Positions 42,770-57,866 of a stretch of DNA of 64,000 nucleotides are shown piece after piece. The notes beneath the pieces are model-generated. The model was not told the origin of the DNA. It worked only from the letters and a program-made list of their open reading frames with translations, and ran no database searches. Source of the DNA: Phymorhynchus buccinoides (taxonomy: Eukaryota > Mollusca > Gastropoda > Neogastropoda > Raphitomidae); contig CM065686.1 in assembly GCA_017654935.2 (NCBI GenBank), forward strand, positions 30,804,591-30,868,590. Direction: 5' to 3'. The translations under genes and the position numbers were made by a program. The stretch's first letter is position 1; each line of letters starts with the position of its first letter.

Positions 42770-44770
42770 TTTGCTGACCTTTGCCTTGAAGTTTGACCTT
42801 GCAAATGCAAATTTCTGTGGTAGCCATATCTTTCACATCAAATTTACAGTTACAGACTCCAAACTTGGAATGTGGGTATTTTGACTATAGGTCATTCAGA
42901 ACTTTTGAATACTGATTGTTTTGTTGACCTGACTTTGGTTTTGATTTTGGGTATATCAAATTGTTGTTTTAGCCATATCTTTCACGTATTGGCTGTTACA
43001 ATCCCACCCCCTCAAATTTTGTAGGAAGGTAGATTGCTTCAAGGTCATGTGCTGTGCAAAATATTGGCGATCATGATCTTGACCTTTGGCCTTATTTCTT
43101 TGAGCGGTAGCAGCAGTTTGAACTCTTGAACCTACACGCCTGTAAATATTCTTGATCAGCATCACCCAAGGAAGAGATTGGAAGATACTTATAAGCTCCT
43201 TGACCTTGGACTTGGAATTTGTTTTCCAACAATCTGATATATCGCGTTATTACTTTAAATTTTGTAGTATATTACGTGAAGCTGAGACTTCCTAGGCAGT
43301 GATCACATTTACTGGTAATTACCAGTAAAATACTGATTGCAAAACCAAACTACTGGAAAAAAAGACCTGTTGGTCTCAGGGACTGATAGATTAATTTAAC
43401 AGAGGCTTTGGCATTCTGGTTTTTGTTTCCCTCAGACTGGTTTTGACACCGGTTGTTGGGGGGGGGGGGGGCATTGTCGCTGATGGGACTGGTTTTCGAA
43501 ATTCCTAGCGGCGATCACTGCTTAGGTATTACTAGCAGTTACGCCCCGCTTGCTTCGCTTTTTGAGAGTTTTCCCCTGGTGGGGGTTTGTTTCGGAGGTT
43601 TAAAATGTCCACCGGTACCTTGGGTCATGCTGATGAAGAAATAGGCGTTTCAAACTGACCTGGTTTCAGACAGCTGCTTAGCTCTCGCTTCACTATTTGC
43701 TGATGAATAATATATGTAAGGTTATAGGGGTCTCTGGCTGATAGTTTTCAGACTGTGGCCAACACGATCTGTAGCTAAAGTTTTCAGCCAATGGTGTTTG
43801 GACCAGCATTGCATTCCCTCTCTCCTCTTATGTCCTTTGGGTGATGCACCTCCACACAAAATTTGAAGTCATTCATTGCAGTGGTTCTCAAGATAGCCCA
43901 TTTTTATATAACAGCCTCAAGGTCAGGTGACTTCAAATGTCTCCCACTACATTCCTTAGGTCATGTTGATCAAGAGTATATGGTTAAATGTAAGTGTAAA
44001 CCCAATGGTGTTGGGACTCTTGTCACTGCTAAAAAAGAGTGGTTCATTAATCAAGGTCAAATTTCATTAAGATAATACTTTGCACTACACATGACCTTGA
44101 GCCAGTGTGCCTACCTGCCAACTTCGAAGCCTGTAAGTGCAGAAAATGTGAAAAATATGGTTAATACACTAAATTGACTTCTCCAAGGTCTATGTCCTTG
44201 ACCTTGACATTCATTGGTACCGTTAATTAACCAATACACCTGTTTTTACCGCCCTCCCCAACCTATTTTGAACAGTTTAAGTCCATCGATGTGTAAGATA
44301 TGGCGTCAAGAATGAATTTTAGTTTTCAAGGCCAAAGGTCAAGGTCAGCATGGTTATTAATTTCTATGGGACCATACCTGCACTGTGATACACCAGCACA
44401 CAAATGTTGAAGTAATTCTGTCCACTGGTTCATGAGGTACAGCTTGGACATGAAATATACAGTGTAAAGAAAACCTTGACCTAGACCTTCATCTGTACCC
44501 AATATTCGGAATCACCATTAGCCAGTGCACCGCCATGCCAAATTTGAACATTACAAGTCCAATGATGTCAAATGGCCTCAAGAAGAAATTTAGTTTTTCA
44601 AGGTTAAGCTTTAAGGTCAAGATCAACATGGTCACAATTTTTATGGAACCATCTGTGTACCATGATAGACCACCACACAAAATTTTAAGTGATTGTGTTC
44701 ACTGGTTCAGGAATTAAAGGGTGAACAGACAGTGACAGACGGATACACGCACTGAATGAGGTATATATGT
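42770..44770. repeat. TCAAGGTCA-rich dispersed repeats
   Basis: More than a dozen TGACCTTGA/TCAAGGTCA-like sites on both strands (for example near 42800, 43038, 43200, 43915, 44053, 44197, 44335 and 44610). They sit in diverged units of roughly 250-300 bases, each containing CCAAATTTGAA and CACTGGTTCA blocks. The last unit ends in GACAGACGGATACACGC. It matches 1-200 of the window. A MITE (43297-43520) is inserted. Confidence 0.65.
43297..43520. mobile_element. 224-bp MITE with CAGTGATCRC ends
   Basis: CAGTGATCAC at 43297 and GCGATCACTG ending at 43520. Flanks CCTAGG and CTTAGG match at five of six bases. Contains a C/G-run and GGTTTTGACACCGGTTSTTG, shared with 46722-46960. Confidence 0.6.
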
Positions 44771-46721
44771 CTTAATAGCATTGGCATGCTTGTAGCATAT
44801 TTCAATTATTTGCCCATCTTTTTTTTCTCAGTTTTTAGAAGAAGAAAGAAGAAGAGAAGAACTATCAAATAACCATTGCATCATACATGGTTACATTTAA
44901 GAAATTTGTGTAGATTACAGTACGTCTGGAACAATTCTGGATCACAACGTTTCTCCAAGTTTTTGACAGTGAATTGGTGAAGACTCGATTAGGGGTTCTT
45001 TTGCCACTGTTAGTGTTACTGCACAAAAAATCAAAAGTGACTTCAACTTCAAGCGTTACGCTACAAGCGTATTGACATTTTTAGGAAACCCTTTTTTATA
45101 TAGGGGCCTAGGACAGTTTTTGTTCAGTCCTTGTGAATCTATTTTGATTAAAAAAAATTGCCAGATAATTTTTTTTTTTTATACCCCTGCCAGAGTATTG
45201 TTTTGGGTCTGTGTATTGATTTTGTAAAAAAAAACTGATGGACAGATTTTAATAAAATTTGGCAGAAATGTAAACATCTTACTTGGGAAGCACAATTTCG
45301 GTGTTCACTGTCTTTTTGATTATTGATTTTTGTATTATTTTTTTTAACCTTTATCCCTGTGCTATAGGGAAGCTCCTCTTTATCCAGTGCTGTCTTTTTG
45401 CTGAATCACTGGGCCAGCCACTGAGTGGACACTGAGACAGGGAAAGGTGGAGTAGTGTAAGGTGTGGGGGAGGGGGGAAAGAGCACAGGTTTTGAGGTTC
45501 GCACATGCATCAGTCAATGTGTTCGTTATACTGGCCGGGTCTCACTGTCGTTGTGCATTTCTAGTTTTTATATTTTTGTTTAATAAATTGTTTTAGTAGT
45601 AGGTCTTTAAATTATTTTTTGGAAAAGGTACCCTCATTCTCTTTTAACTAAGCAGCTAAGGCCTATATTTTCAGCTGTTGTGACATCAGTCCTGTCAAGC
45701 ATACGCACCACACCAAACTCCTCACTCATATTCAATCACACTCGTATACTTCTTACATTTCTTCAGCTTGTCTTATTTTTGTCTTACTTCCCTAAACACA
45801 TACACACTCTCTCACACGTGCGCATCGATTATGCTCTGATGTGTGGATGTCCAAGAATGGTCTGAATGTTGTATCGTCTTGTCTGGACGTCAGTGGTATT
45901 GTAGCAACTCATGCACATTTCAATGAACCATATCTTCATTGGAGTGACACCCAGCATGCACAACAAATCGCGCACTAAAACCGCTTCCTTTGGACGACGA
46001 ACTGGCGAAGTTTGTTGGTTACGAACTACACTACATCCAGCCTATCCCCACTGTCGGAAAAGGTGAGTTACTATTATTTTTAAATTACTAACACTGAACA
46101 CTTTCATCAGGAAAGTCACCGTCTGTCATTGATTTCTTTATTTCCATCTTTATCGTTTTATTTATCTATTTTTCGCTTGATGTTTTTTAGGGTGTAGTTC
46201 TTCTCCAAAGTAGATTTGACCCTACTCATTCAATATAAAAAACAACTGATGTCTGAAAACATGGCTGGTGTTCGCAAACTGTTTTCTATTTGATTGCGTG
46301 AATGTTGTATTTGAGTATATAAACAATGAGTCGGAATTAATTGTTCAAAATAGTCACAGAATCGGTGCTCAGAACCCCCCAAACACAAAACTTGTATGTT
46401 CGCTTTGATGCTTACACACTGTTAACTGCATTTAGAGAACCGCTGAATGATGTTCCAGAGCTTTCGTTCTTCTATTTTATAAAAGCCTGTCTTATTCCCC
46501 CACCCCTCACGCCTTTCTCCCTCACCTCTCCTTACTTCCCTTTCTCTTTTTATCATTTACTTATTCATTTTTATTTTGGCAAGTAAGCTTATGCAAATTA
46601 ACAAAATACTTGTTGCATACAACAAACTATAAATGTATTTGCATAAAAAGAAATAGCAGCTGAAAATAAATTACGTCATACACATGTATATGAATTAATG
46701 ACCTGTAAATTCAGGTATCGC
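44771..46721. other. Gene-free interval
   Basis: AT-rich with several T-runs and ATTTAATAAA-type A/T stretches. No recognisable gene, RNA or element end. Confidence 0.4.
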
Positions 46722-46960
46722 GCTAACTGGCACTGGTAATTATTAATAAAATTTTCGTAAAACCAAAATACTGAAAAAAACATTACCTGTCAGTCAGGGA
46801 CAGATACATTTTTGCTAGGGCTGATAAATGGTTTCAACAGAGGTTTTGATATTGAATTTCTGTCGTTTTTATTTTCCTGGGACTGGTTTTGACACCGGTT
46901 CTTGGGGGAATTGTCGCTGATGGGAATGGGTTTCAAAATTCCTATCGCAACCATTGTAAA
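46722..46960. mobile_element. Diverged second copy of the 43297 MITE
   Basis: Shares ACTGGTAATTA, CAGTCAGGGAC, AACAGAGGTTTTGATATT and GGTTTTGACACCGGTTCTTG then GAATTGTCGCTGATGGGA with 43297-43520. Terminal repeats are eroded. Confidence 0.55.
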
Positions 46961-47039
46961 GTGTTACAAAAGCTATTGCATAAAGTAATTAAAATGTACA
47001 GAATAAGTAAAGATGTTGACAACATTCTGAAAGCTGACT

Positions 47040-47099
<60 letters not shown>

Positions 47100-48222
47100 C
47101 GTCCCTTTTGCACACACACTTGGTAACTTAAGCTATGCATATGCTTTGCTTGTTTGATGAGAGAGAGCGATGTTCATGCTGTTTAGATTTGTGAAATCAA
47201 TCATACCATGAAGTAAAAGTAATACAATGCAAAAAACAAAAAAAATACCTTCTAAAAAAAATTCAAAGGCTTTTAAAAATCACTTCAGCAATTGTACTTT
47301 ATTATGAAACAACATGATTTGGGGGATAAAATGAACATCTGATATGGTATTTGATATTTTTTGTTTTATTGTCCTGCAATTTGGAAGATTTTTTTACAAC
47401 AAAATAAGTTACACAAAATGGGCTGTTACAAGGATTAGGGAATAATTGATTTGTACTGGAGCTCATACTTAGTTTAACCTGTCAGAAAATCTCGTTATGT
47501 GTTTGAGTGTATTATTTAAATGTAAAAGTATTTTAAATTTGTGTTGATCTTGTTTTAAACAAAGGCTCCTTCTTAGACTCAACTTAGATTTATTTTGTGA
47601 CCGCCATTCATTTAAGCCTGGGTTCTAAGTGCCGAAAATAGTTTCCTATGTTATTTTATAGTGCAAACTAAACAACCAGACCATGGGGACATGGGTATGC
47701 CTGCAGTTATAACTTGAAATTATTCTAGATATTTCCGTTTGATGTATGGTGGAAACCAGCTTACTCAAAAAATGGTTATCAAAAGAAAATTCAATAATGC
47801 ACAGTAATTTTTGGTTCCCGTTTGATGACATTAAAAAAAAATCTCAAAGTTTTTGCCATATATATAATATTAGTCATTTCAATTTTGACTTCCCTGATTT
47901 CATTAATCCTACATAGAAGTGTATCTAGCCATACTAGGGTTAGCAATTATGACCAAATCTTCAATTATTCTGCTTCCTCGATATTTATTAAAATTATAAT
48001 TAGGCTTTAGGATGTTATTAATATTTAACCACAAAGACCTAAGTAAAGAACTTACAGTTTTGAGCCAAACTATAAACATATGGTTAAGTAGTTGGTATTT
48101 ACCCCAACTAAATAAAAAGTAATGTCCCATATGGCTTCGGCCGGGAGGATGTAAAGCTAAACTTTCGTTCGTTGATATTCAGCTGTGTGCTCTTTTGTAA
48201 AAACTTCCGTATGGAAATCCAT
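46961..48222. other. Gene-free interval with (CT)n at 47041-47096
   Basis: One 56-base CT run. Otherwise AT-rich with no signal recognised. Confidence 0.5.
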
Positions 48223-48326
48223 GTTACGGCACATTTTGTCGCCCTGACACATTTTGTCGTCGGCAACAAAACAGCGACAAAATATGCCAGGCAGTCACGG
48301 CACATTTTGTAACCGGTGCTGGGGAT

Positions 48327-48386
<60 letters not shown>

Positions 48387-50120
48387 GTCTCTCTATTTCG
48401 TTCTCTTTTACTGTGTGTGTGTCTATGTGCATGTGTTTTTTCATTTCAAAATGAGCATGTTTTTTTGTGGTTTCTTTTTAAAAATTAAAATATGTACAAA
48501 GATTTGTGTGTGTGTCTTTGTCATCCCCTCCTCGTGCTGATCCTCCCTATTCTCACCATCTGATCCTCCTCATCTTCATTGTCGTCGTCTTCCTCCTCCT
48601 CTTCATTCTCATTATTGTCCTTATCCTCATCTTCATTGTCGTCGTTTTCCTCCTCCTCTTCGTTCTCATTATTGTCCTTATCCTCATCATCATTGTCGTC
48701 GTTTTCCTCCTCTTCATTCTCATTATTGTCCTTATCCTCATCTTCATTGTCGTCGTCTTCCTCCTCCTCTTCATTCTCATTATTGTCCTTATCCTCATCA
48801 TCATTGCCGTCGTCTTCCTCCTCCTCTTCATTCTCATTATTGTCCTTATCCTCATCATCATTGTCGTCGTTTTCCTCCTCCTCTTTATTCTCATTATTGT
48901 CCTTATTCTCATTATTGTCATCATCATCATTGCCGTCGTCTTCCTCCTCCTCTTCATTCTCATTATTGTCCTTATCCTCATCTTCATTGTCGTCGTCTTC
49001 CTCCTCTTCATTCTCATTATTGTCCTTATCCTCATCATCATTGCCGTCGTCTTCCTCCTCCTCTTCATTCTCATTATTGTCCTTATCCTCATCTTCATTG
49101 TCGTCGTTTTCCTCCTCTTCATTCTCATTATTGTCCTTATCCTCATCTTCATTGCCGTCGTCTTCCTCCTCCTCTTCATTCTCATTATTGTCCTTATCCT
49201 CATCTTCATTGTCGTCGTCTTCCTCCTCCTCTTCATTCTCATTATTGTCCTTATCATCATCATTGCCGTCGTCTTCCTCTTCATTCTCATTATTGTCCTT
49301 ATCCTCATCATCATTGCCGTCGTCTTCCTCCTCCTCTTCATTCTCATTATTGTCCTTATCCTCATCATTGTCGTCGTCTTCCTCCTCCTCTTCATTCTCA
49401 TTATTGTCCTTATCCTCATCATCATTGCCGTCATCTTCCTCCTCTTCATTCTCATTATTGTCCTTATCCTCATCATCATCATTCTAATCCCCCCTCCGCC
49501 TTCTCATCGTCGTCATCTTTGTCATCATCATCATCATCCTACTTTTCCTCTTCCTTCTACTCATTATCATTATTCTTATCTTCCTCCTCCTCCTCAAGCA
49601 ACACCATCATCTTCCTTACCCTCATCCTTATTCTCACCATCCTCATCCTGCTCTCTCATCTTCATCCTATTACTTTCCTTCCTTTCTTCATCATTATTAT
49701 CAATCATGTCCTCCTCCTCCTCCTCCATCATCATCCGTTATCCTTATCAATCAATCATTGTGTTGTGTTTCATGTGTCTACGATTGGTCCTAGTGGTCAT
49801 CTAATTATTTGCAAGTATCAATCATCAGTCTCAACCAGTCATCAGTCTTCATCATCATCCATTTTCATCAGTCATAAGCAATCAACATCAATCATCAATA
49901 ATCACTATTAATTATCGGGGGGGGGGGGGCATTTCATGTACCACTAACCTTGACAGGCTATTGTGATGGGCAACAATATGTGCCGACAAAGACTTGCACA
50001 TTTTGTCACCAGACGACAAAGTGTGGCGGGGGCGACAGAATGTGCAGAGACTGCTCTGGCTCATACAGTAGGGGTTGTCTCCGGTGACAAAATATGCTGG
50101 GCGACAATATGTGCCATAAC
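48223..50120. mobile_element. Foldback element I, CACATTTTGTCG family
   Basis: Left end GTTACGGCACATTTTGTCGC (48223) and right end complement GTTATGGCACATATTGTCGC (ending 50120). Each is followed inward by further copies of CACATTTTGTCG or its inverse (five on the left by 48310, about six on the right from 49970). Flanks AATCCAT (48216-48222) and AACCCAT (50121-50127) match at six of seven bases. The interior holds (CT)n at 48330-48378 and the 54-57-bp minisatellite. No coding gene. Same termini as 60341-62409. Confidence 0.6.
48555..49490. repeat. 54-57-bp pyrimidine-rich minisatellite
   Basis: About 16 units of TTGTCGTCGTCTTCCTCCTC, TTCATTCTCATTATTGTCC and TTATCCTCATC. Length steps are multiples of three, so several frames stay open for over 300 codons: hydrophobic Ile/Val/Leu (+), poly-Ser (+), Lys/Arg/Met (-) and Asp/Glu (-). 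The repeat alone explains these. The following 49490-49915 is irregular CATCAT/TCCTCC sequence. Confidence 0.92.
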
Positions 50121-50744
50121 AACCCATCCGCAAATCGCACACACACACACACACATGATAGAGAGGGAGAGAGAGATAGTTTCATAAATATGAGATAAAC
50201 TTGAAGGCAATGCTCATGATCTTACATGTGGAGGTGCTACATGAAGTATTTATATAGGTCGGTCTCTTCTGGTGTGTCAGCTCTGTGATGAGCAGGTTAG
50301 GATTAATGAATGTTGACGGGAGGAATTGTTATAATGAGGAGTGTGTGTGCATGTATGCGCATGCGTGTGTGTGTGAGAGAGAGAGAGAAGCAACAGAACT
50401 GGAAAGTCCATTTAGAGCAGTTATGGTATTCCTTACATGACTAGTTTCATAGCCACAGAAATTTAATTTAGCAACGCTCGCTGATAAGGTTTCTTTCTAT
50501 GCAGAGAGCAAACAGAAGAAAATTGTTCACAACTGATTATTCCATGTTGGGCGGTACAGGCATGGCCTTTCATGACAGGCTTTATAGCAACAGGAATTTA
50601 ATTTCAATAATGTACACACGTGAGTTTTTAAATGATTGCTTCTATTTTTAAAGTTAACATAAATAAATGGAAGCATAAAAAGTATCTTTAGAAAAAAAAG
50701 GTTTCAGGCTGTATGAACTTTACCATGTGACTCGTACGTTGACA
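50121..50744. other. Gap between foldback element I and SINE/LINE sequence
   Basis: Short CA and GA runs at 50137-50180 and 50340-50390. Two similar blocks near 50455-50480 and 50575-50605 (TTTCATAGCCACAGAAATTT and TTTATAGCAACAGGAATTT). No gene. Confidence 0.4.
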
Positions 50745-50756
50745 AGGTTGAAAGGA

Positions 50757-51312
50757 AAGTGGCAGAGTGGTTAAGACGTTCGCCTGCCAATTTCAATGCG
50801 TGTGTGACCCAGTCTAAATTCGCCATATCCAGTCCTTGCAACGTTTCAAATCAGCTCTCAAGACCCACCTATTCAAGCTACATCACAACCTTTAGGCCAC
50901 ATTGCTTCTCGACTCTATTCTCACGCACACCCTCCCCTCCCCCCTCCCTCCATATTAGTTTCACTGTGTGTTGACTGCAATGTCTACGTCAGCTTTGTTG
51001 CGAGAGAGTCAGACACAGAGAGAGAGAGTGTGTGTGTGTGTTGATGCTTTCTTCAACTGATTGTATTTTGTATTGTGTTCTTGGGTGGGGTGAGTGGTGG
51101 TGATGGTAACGGTGTGAGTGCGTGTATGTGTGTGGATATGTGTGTACGTGCGTGCCTGCGTGTATGGGTGGGTGGTGTGTGTATACATGCCTATCTTGCA
51201 TGTGTGTGAGCGATTACTTGTTTTTGTTTTTGAATTTCTTGCTTTTAATTTTTGTTGTTAAGCGCATAGAGCTCCACATTTGGTGGAGGAGTTTGCTATA
51301 TAAATGATTCAC

Positions 51313-51346
<34 letters not shown>
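50757..51346 (+). repeat. tRNA-like head joined to a LINE 3' end with (ATT)n tail
   Basis: GTGGCAGAGTGGTTAAGACG has a tRNA A-box and D-arm look; the B-box is missing. About 50840-50895 reads LQRFKSALKTHLFKLHHNL, the end of a non-LTR ORF. The 3' end has AAGCGCATAGAGCTC, GCTATATAAATG and (ATT)n at 51313-51346. Either a composite SINE using a LINE tail or two fragments together. Confidence 0.55.
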
Positions 51347-51350
<4 letters not shown>

Positions 51351-52975
51351 GGCCGGAATATATCCCTGGCCCTAAATATACCTGGGTATAATCTGACCTA
51401 GGCCAGAATCTACCCCGGGCATAAACTGGCCCAGGCTAGAATATACCCTCCTTGTATGCGCATTTATGTATATGTGTATGTGTGTGCACGCGACTGTATT
51501 GTATGCATGTGAAGTCAAGTCAAAATCATCTTTATTGAGGGTTAAAGAATAAGCTGACAAAGCTTTTTTTCATCCATTTCATGTGTTCGTGTGTGTTTAT
51601 CTGTGTGTGTATTTATATTCTTACAAGTAAGCTTATGTTTATGCTTGTGTATATTTGCGTGTATGTTTGTGTGTGTGTGATGGGATGAAGGTCTTTGTTT
51701 GCACATGCGTCTGCATTATGTGCATGTGTGTGTGTGTGTGTGCATGTGTTTGGTTTTAGAGTGTGTATGTGACTATGTTGATGCTTTATGTATGTTTTCT
51801 CTACTTTGTTCACGTTTATTGTTACCTATAGTTCATTGGTTTATGCTTTATTGTTGACTTGTTTGTGTCTTTGTAAAATGCTCAAAGCAGATTTTAATTA
51901 AAAAAAACCTAGTGTTATGAACAAATTATACCACAAAACACTACCAAAAAGTATACACAGTTAGTGGTGTTTGTGGTTTCTTTGATCAAATAAAACCTAG
52001 TGTTGTCTAAGGTAGTCATATTGGATAGTTATTTATACACATTGTTTTGATTTTTGTGCCTTGTCATTTAGTGCTATCACAATGCCTGTATGCCTCAGGT
52101 GTTTGTGAGTGTGTGTGTGTGTGCGTGCATGTGTGTGTGTGTGCATGCGTCCGTATGTGTGTCTGGTGGTGCACATGTGCGTGTGTGTGTGTGAGAGCGT
52201 GCGCGTGATTGTGTGTGCGTGTGTGAATGTGCGCATGCATATGTGTGTACATAAATGTGTACCATGAACACATAAATATATGTGCGCACATGCACGCTAA
52301 AGCGCTGAACAAAACATTTACACAAGCAATAAACTTAAAAACACATAAACATATATATGCAATCATACACAAATCTTGACACATTAACGCATACACACTC
52401 ATACATGCATGACAGTGAAAAGTCGAGAAAAGCAAGGGGAGAGTCCTGCTGCCTGGTATGTCCATGAAGGTTGTTCAGAATGAAAAGATATGATAATATT
52501 GTATTCTTTAAACTTATAATAGACGCTAAAATGTTAAACAGTAAATTTGTTAGCTGGCATTTGCAATTATGTCATTTACACTGTCGCATACGCACGCACA
52601 CACACACACACACACACACACTGTTAGTTTATTTGCTGTTTTGATCGAAACAAAACAAAAGTTTTTAAATGTTTGTTTTCATAAGTAGTGTGAAATAAAA
52701 TAATGAAATTTAATTATGTTCAGAATATTTTTGAATAAATTTTCTTTTCTGTAATGTTTTGTGGGCTGAAGTTAATAGGGTAAAACTTTGATAATATTAT
52801 GTAAAATATCAGTCTAGTAAACTGCTTAATTTTATGAAGTTCTAAAGCTAAGTGGAGTATGAGTGAGAGGGGAGGGTGAATTATAATCTGCAATGGTATT
52901 TTACTTACAATTGGCAGTCGCCTTGGATTTTCATGTGCTTTTTTTCATTACTGCTTATCCGTTTGAGCTCTCTCC
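51347..52975. other. Gene-free interval with GT microsatellites
   Basis: A few 30-base units of CCTGGCCCTAAATATACC type at 51350-51450, then TGTGTG-rich sequence at 51460-51760 and 52105-52260. (CA)n at 52596-52621. No gene. Confidence 0.45.
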
Positions 52976-53470
52976 TGCCTCTGTCTACTGTCTCTGTCTT
53001 TATGTTTTTGTGTGTCTGCCTGTCTACCTACTTGTCTGTCTCTGCCTTTATGGTTTTTGTGAGTCTGTGTCTGCCTGTCTACCTACTTGTCTGTCTCTGT
53101 CTATGTTTTTGTGAGTCTGTGTTTGCCTGTCTACCTACTTGTCTGTCTCTGTCTTTATGTTTTTGTGAGTGTTTGCCTATCTATTTGTCTGTCTTTGTTT
53201 TTGAGAGTCTGTGTCTGCCTGTCTACCTACTTGTCTGTCTCTGTCTATGTTTTTGTGAGTCTGTGTTTGCCTGTCTACCTATGTGTCTGTCTTTGTGTTT
53301 GAGAGTGTGTGTGTGTGTGTGCCTGTCTACCTATTTGTCTGTCTTTGTGTTTGAGAGTCTGTGTGTGTGCCTGTCTACCTATTTGTTTGTCTTTGTGTTT
53401 GAGAGTCTTTGTGTGTGCCTGTCTACCTACTTACTTGTCTGTCTCTGTTTCTCTTCTGTCTCTCTCACTC
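52976..53470. repeat. GTCTGCCTGTCTACCTACTT minisatellite
   Basis: Eight or so units of 50-66 bases built from GTCTGCCTGTCTACCTACTT, GTCTGTCTCTGTCT and ATGTTTTTGTGAGTCTGT. Open frame of 201 codons is a by-product. Confidence 0.85.
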
Positions 53471-53514
53471 CAGGTGTCTAGGTGAGTCATACAATAGGGT
53501 GCATGGATGCACAC

Positions 53515-55414
<1,900 letters not shown>

Positions 55415-55509
55415 GTTATAATGTTTTGTTTTTATGTATAAACTAAAGTTAAACACAGACTAATAAGATGTGTGTAATAATATACTTTGTTTTAGAGTAT
55501 TATAAAGAC

Positions 55510-56438
55510 ACAGCACTTTCTGTTCTTGATAACGTTACATACACTATTGCACTACAGTGTTCGTGTAGTGTTCATTTCTGTGTTGATAATGTTACATACA
55601 CTATAACACTACAGTGTTCATGTAGTGTTCATTTATGTGTTAATAACGTTACATACACTATTGCACTACAGTGTTCATGTAGGGTTCATTTCTGTGTTGA
55701 TAACGTTGCATACACTATTGCACTACAGTGTTCATTTATGTGTTGATAACGTTACATACACTATAACACTACAGTGTTCATGTAGTGTTCATTTCTGTGT
55801 TAATAACGTTACATACACTATAACACTACAGTGTTGATGTCATATTCATTTCTGTGTTGATAACGTTACATACACTATAACACTACAGTGTTCATGTAGT
55901 GTTCATATATCTGTGTTGATAATGTTACATACACTATAACACTACAGTGTTGATGTCATATTCATTTCTGTGTTGATAACGTTACATACACTATAACACT
56001 ACAGTGTTGATGCCGTGTTCATTTCTGTGTTGATAACGTTACATACACTATAACACTACAGTGTTCATGTAGTGTTCATATATCTGTGTTGATAGCGTTA
56101 CATACACTATAACACTACAGTGTTCATGTAGTATTCATTTCTGTGTTGATAACGTTACATACACTATAACACTACAGTGTTCATGTAGTGTTCATTTCTG
56201 TGTTGATAACGTTACATACACTATAACACTACAGTGTTGATGTACTATTCATTTCTGTGTTGATAGCGTTACACCATAACACTAGTGTTCATGTAGTGTT
56301 CATTTCTGTGTTGATAACGTTACATACACTATAACACTACAGTGTTCATGTAGTGTTCATTTCTGTGTTGATAACGTTACATACACTATAACACTACAGT
56401 GTTGATGCCATGTTCATTTCTGTCTTAATGACGTTACA
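55510..56438. repeat. 57-bp satellite, about 16 units
   Basis: The unit contains TTGATAACGTTACATACACT, ATAACACTACAGTGTTCATG and TAGTGTTCATTTCTGTG. Each complete unit can fold, CACTACA pairing with TGTAGTG around GTGTTCA. Variant units carry GATGTCATATTC or lack the second half. The last unit is interrupted by a MITE. Confidence 0.95.
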
Positions 56439-56585
56439 CAGTGGAACCTCCCTTATAAGACCTTCAAAAATCATAACAAAATAAGGGAGGTCATTTTAAT
56501 ACTTGCAAAGAAGGGCAATGTCTCAGACAAGTAGGTCGTATGTGGGAGGGAGTTTATAATGGGAGGTCTTAGGGAGGTTCCACTG
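56439..56585. mobile_element. 147-bp Tc1/mariner-type MITE inside the satellite
   Basis: CAGTGGAACCTCCCTTATAA at the left and the inverse GGGAGGTTCCACTG at the right. TA follows the right end; the left TA is not in the expected place, so the junction has changed by two bases. The satellite unit resumes as TACACTATAAC after it. Confidence 0.65.
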
Positions 56586-56975
56586 TATACACTATAACGC
56601 CACACACACTCTAACATGAGTTTAATTTGTCAAGTTTGTGTTGTTGCTCACATTGTATTACAGAAAGGGTCAAAAGAGTTGTAAATTTCCAACCAGATGT
56701 GCTTGTAATCTGATTGTTTAAAAAAAAGATGTCTTTGAAGGAGTTTTCTGTTTGTGGTGTTGTATTTCCTGACTAAAAGCAATCTCATTTCATTTGTGCA
56801 TGGGGTTTTTTCACATGATGATGACGGTTGAAGTTAATGATTATTTTGTCACACAACAACCATTTAGTTAACAGTAGTTTGTATTGTCTCATTGAAATCT
56901 AAAATGTAAGCGAATAATTAATAATCAAACAGATCAATAAGTGGGCCTTTTTATTATATAGTGTCAAACCTAGAC

Positions 56976-56977
<2 letters not shown>

Positions 56978-57050
<73 letters not shown>
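56978..57050. repeat. Poly-C run of 73 bases
   Basis: Uninterrupted C. A second C-run leads into (CT)n at 57099-57194. Confidence 0.95.
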
Positions 57051-57098
57051 ATGTTTTGGACTTTATTTGCAACCTGATATAACTTGCCCTATGCCCTC

Positions 57099-57866
<768 letters not shown>

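Noticed and set aside
48506..49804. 432-codon hydrophobic frame resembling a multipass membrane protein, and a 309-codon basic frame opposite
   Set aside because: Both follow from the pyrimidine-rich 54-57-bp minisatellite; no non-repetitive domain.
50757..50830. Functional tRNA gene
   Set aside because: An A-box-like start is present, but no B-box, anticodon stem or acceptor stem closes; it is better read as a SINE head.
55510..56438. CRISPR-like array of regular units
   Set aside because: Units are contiguous 57-mers without unique spacers, and the DNA is clearly animal.
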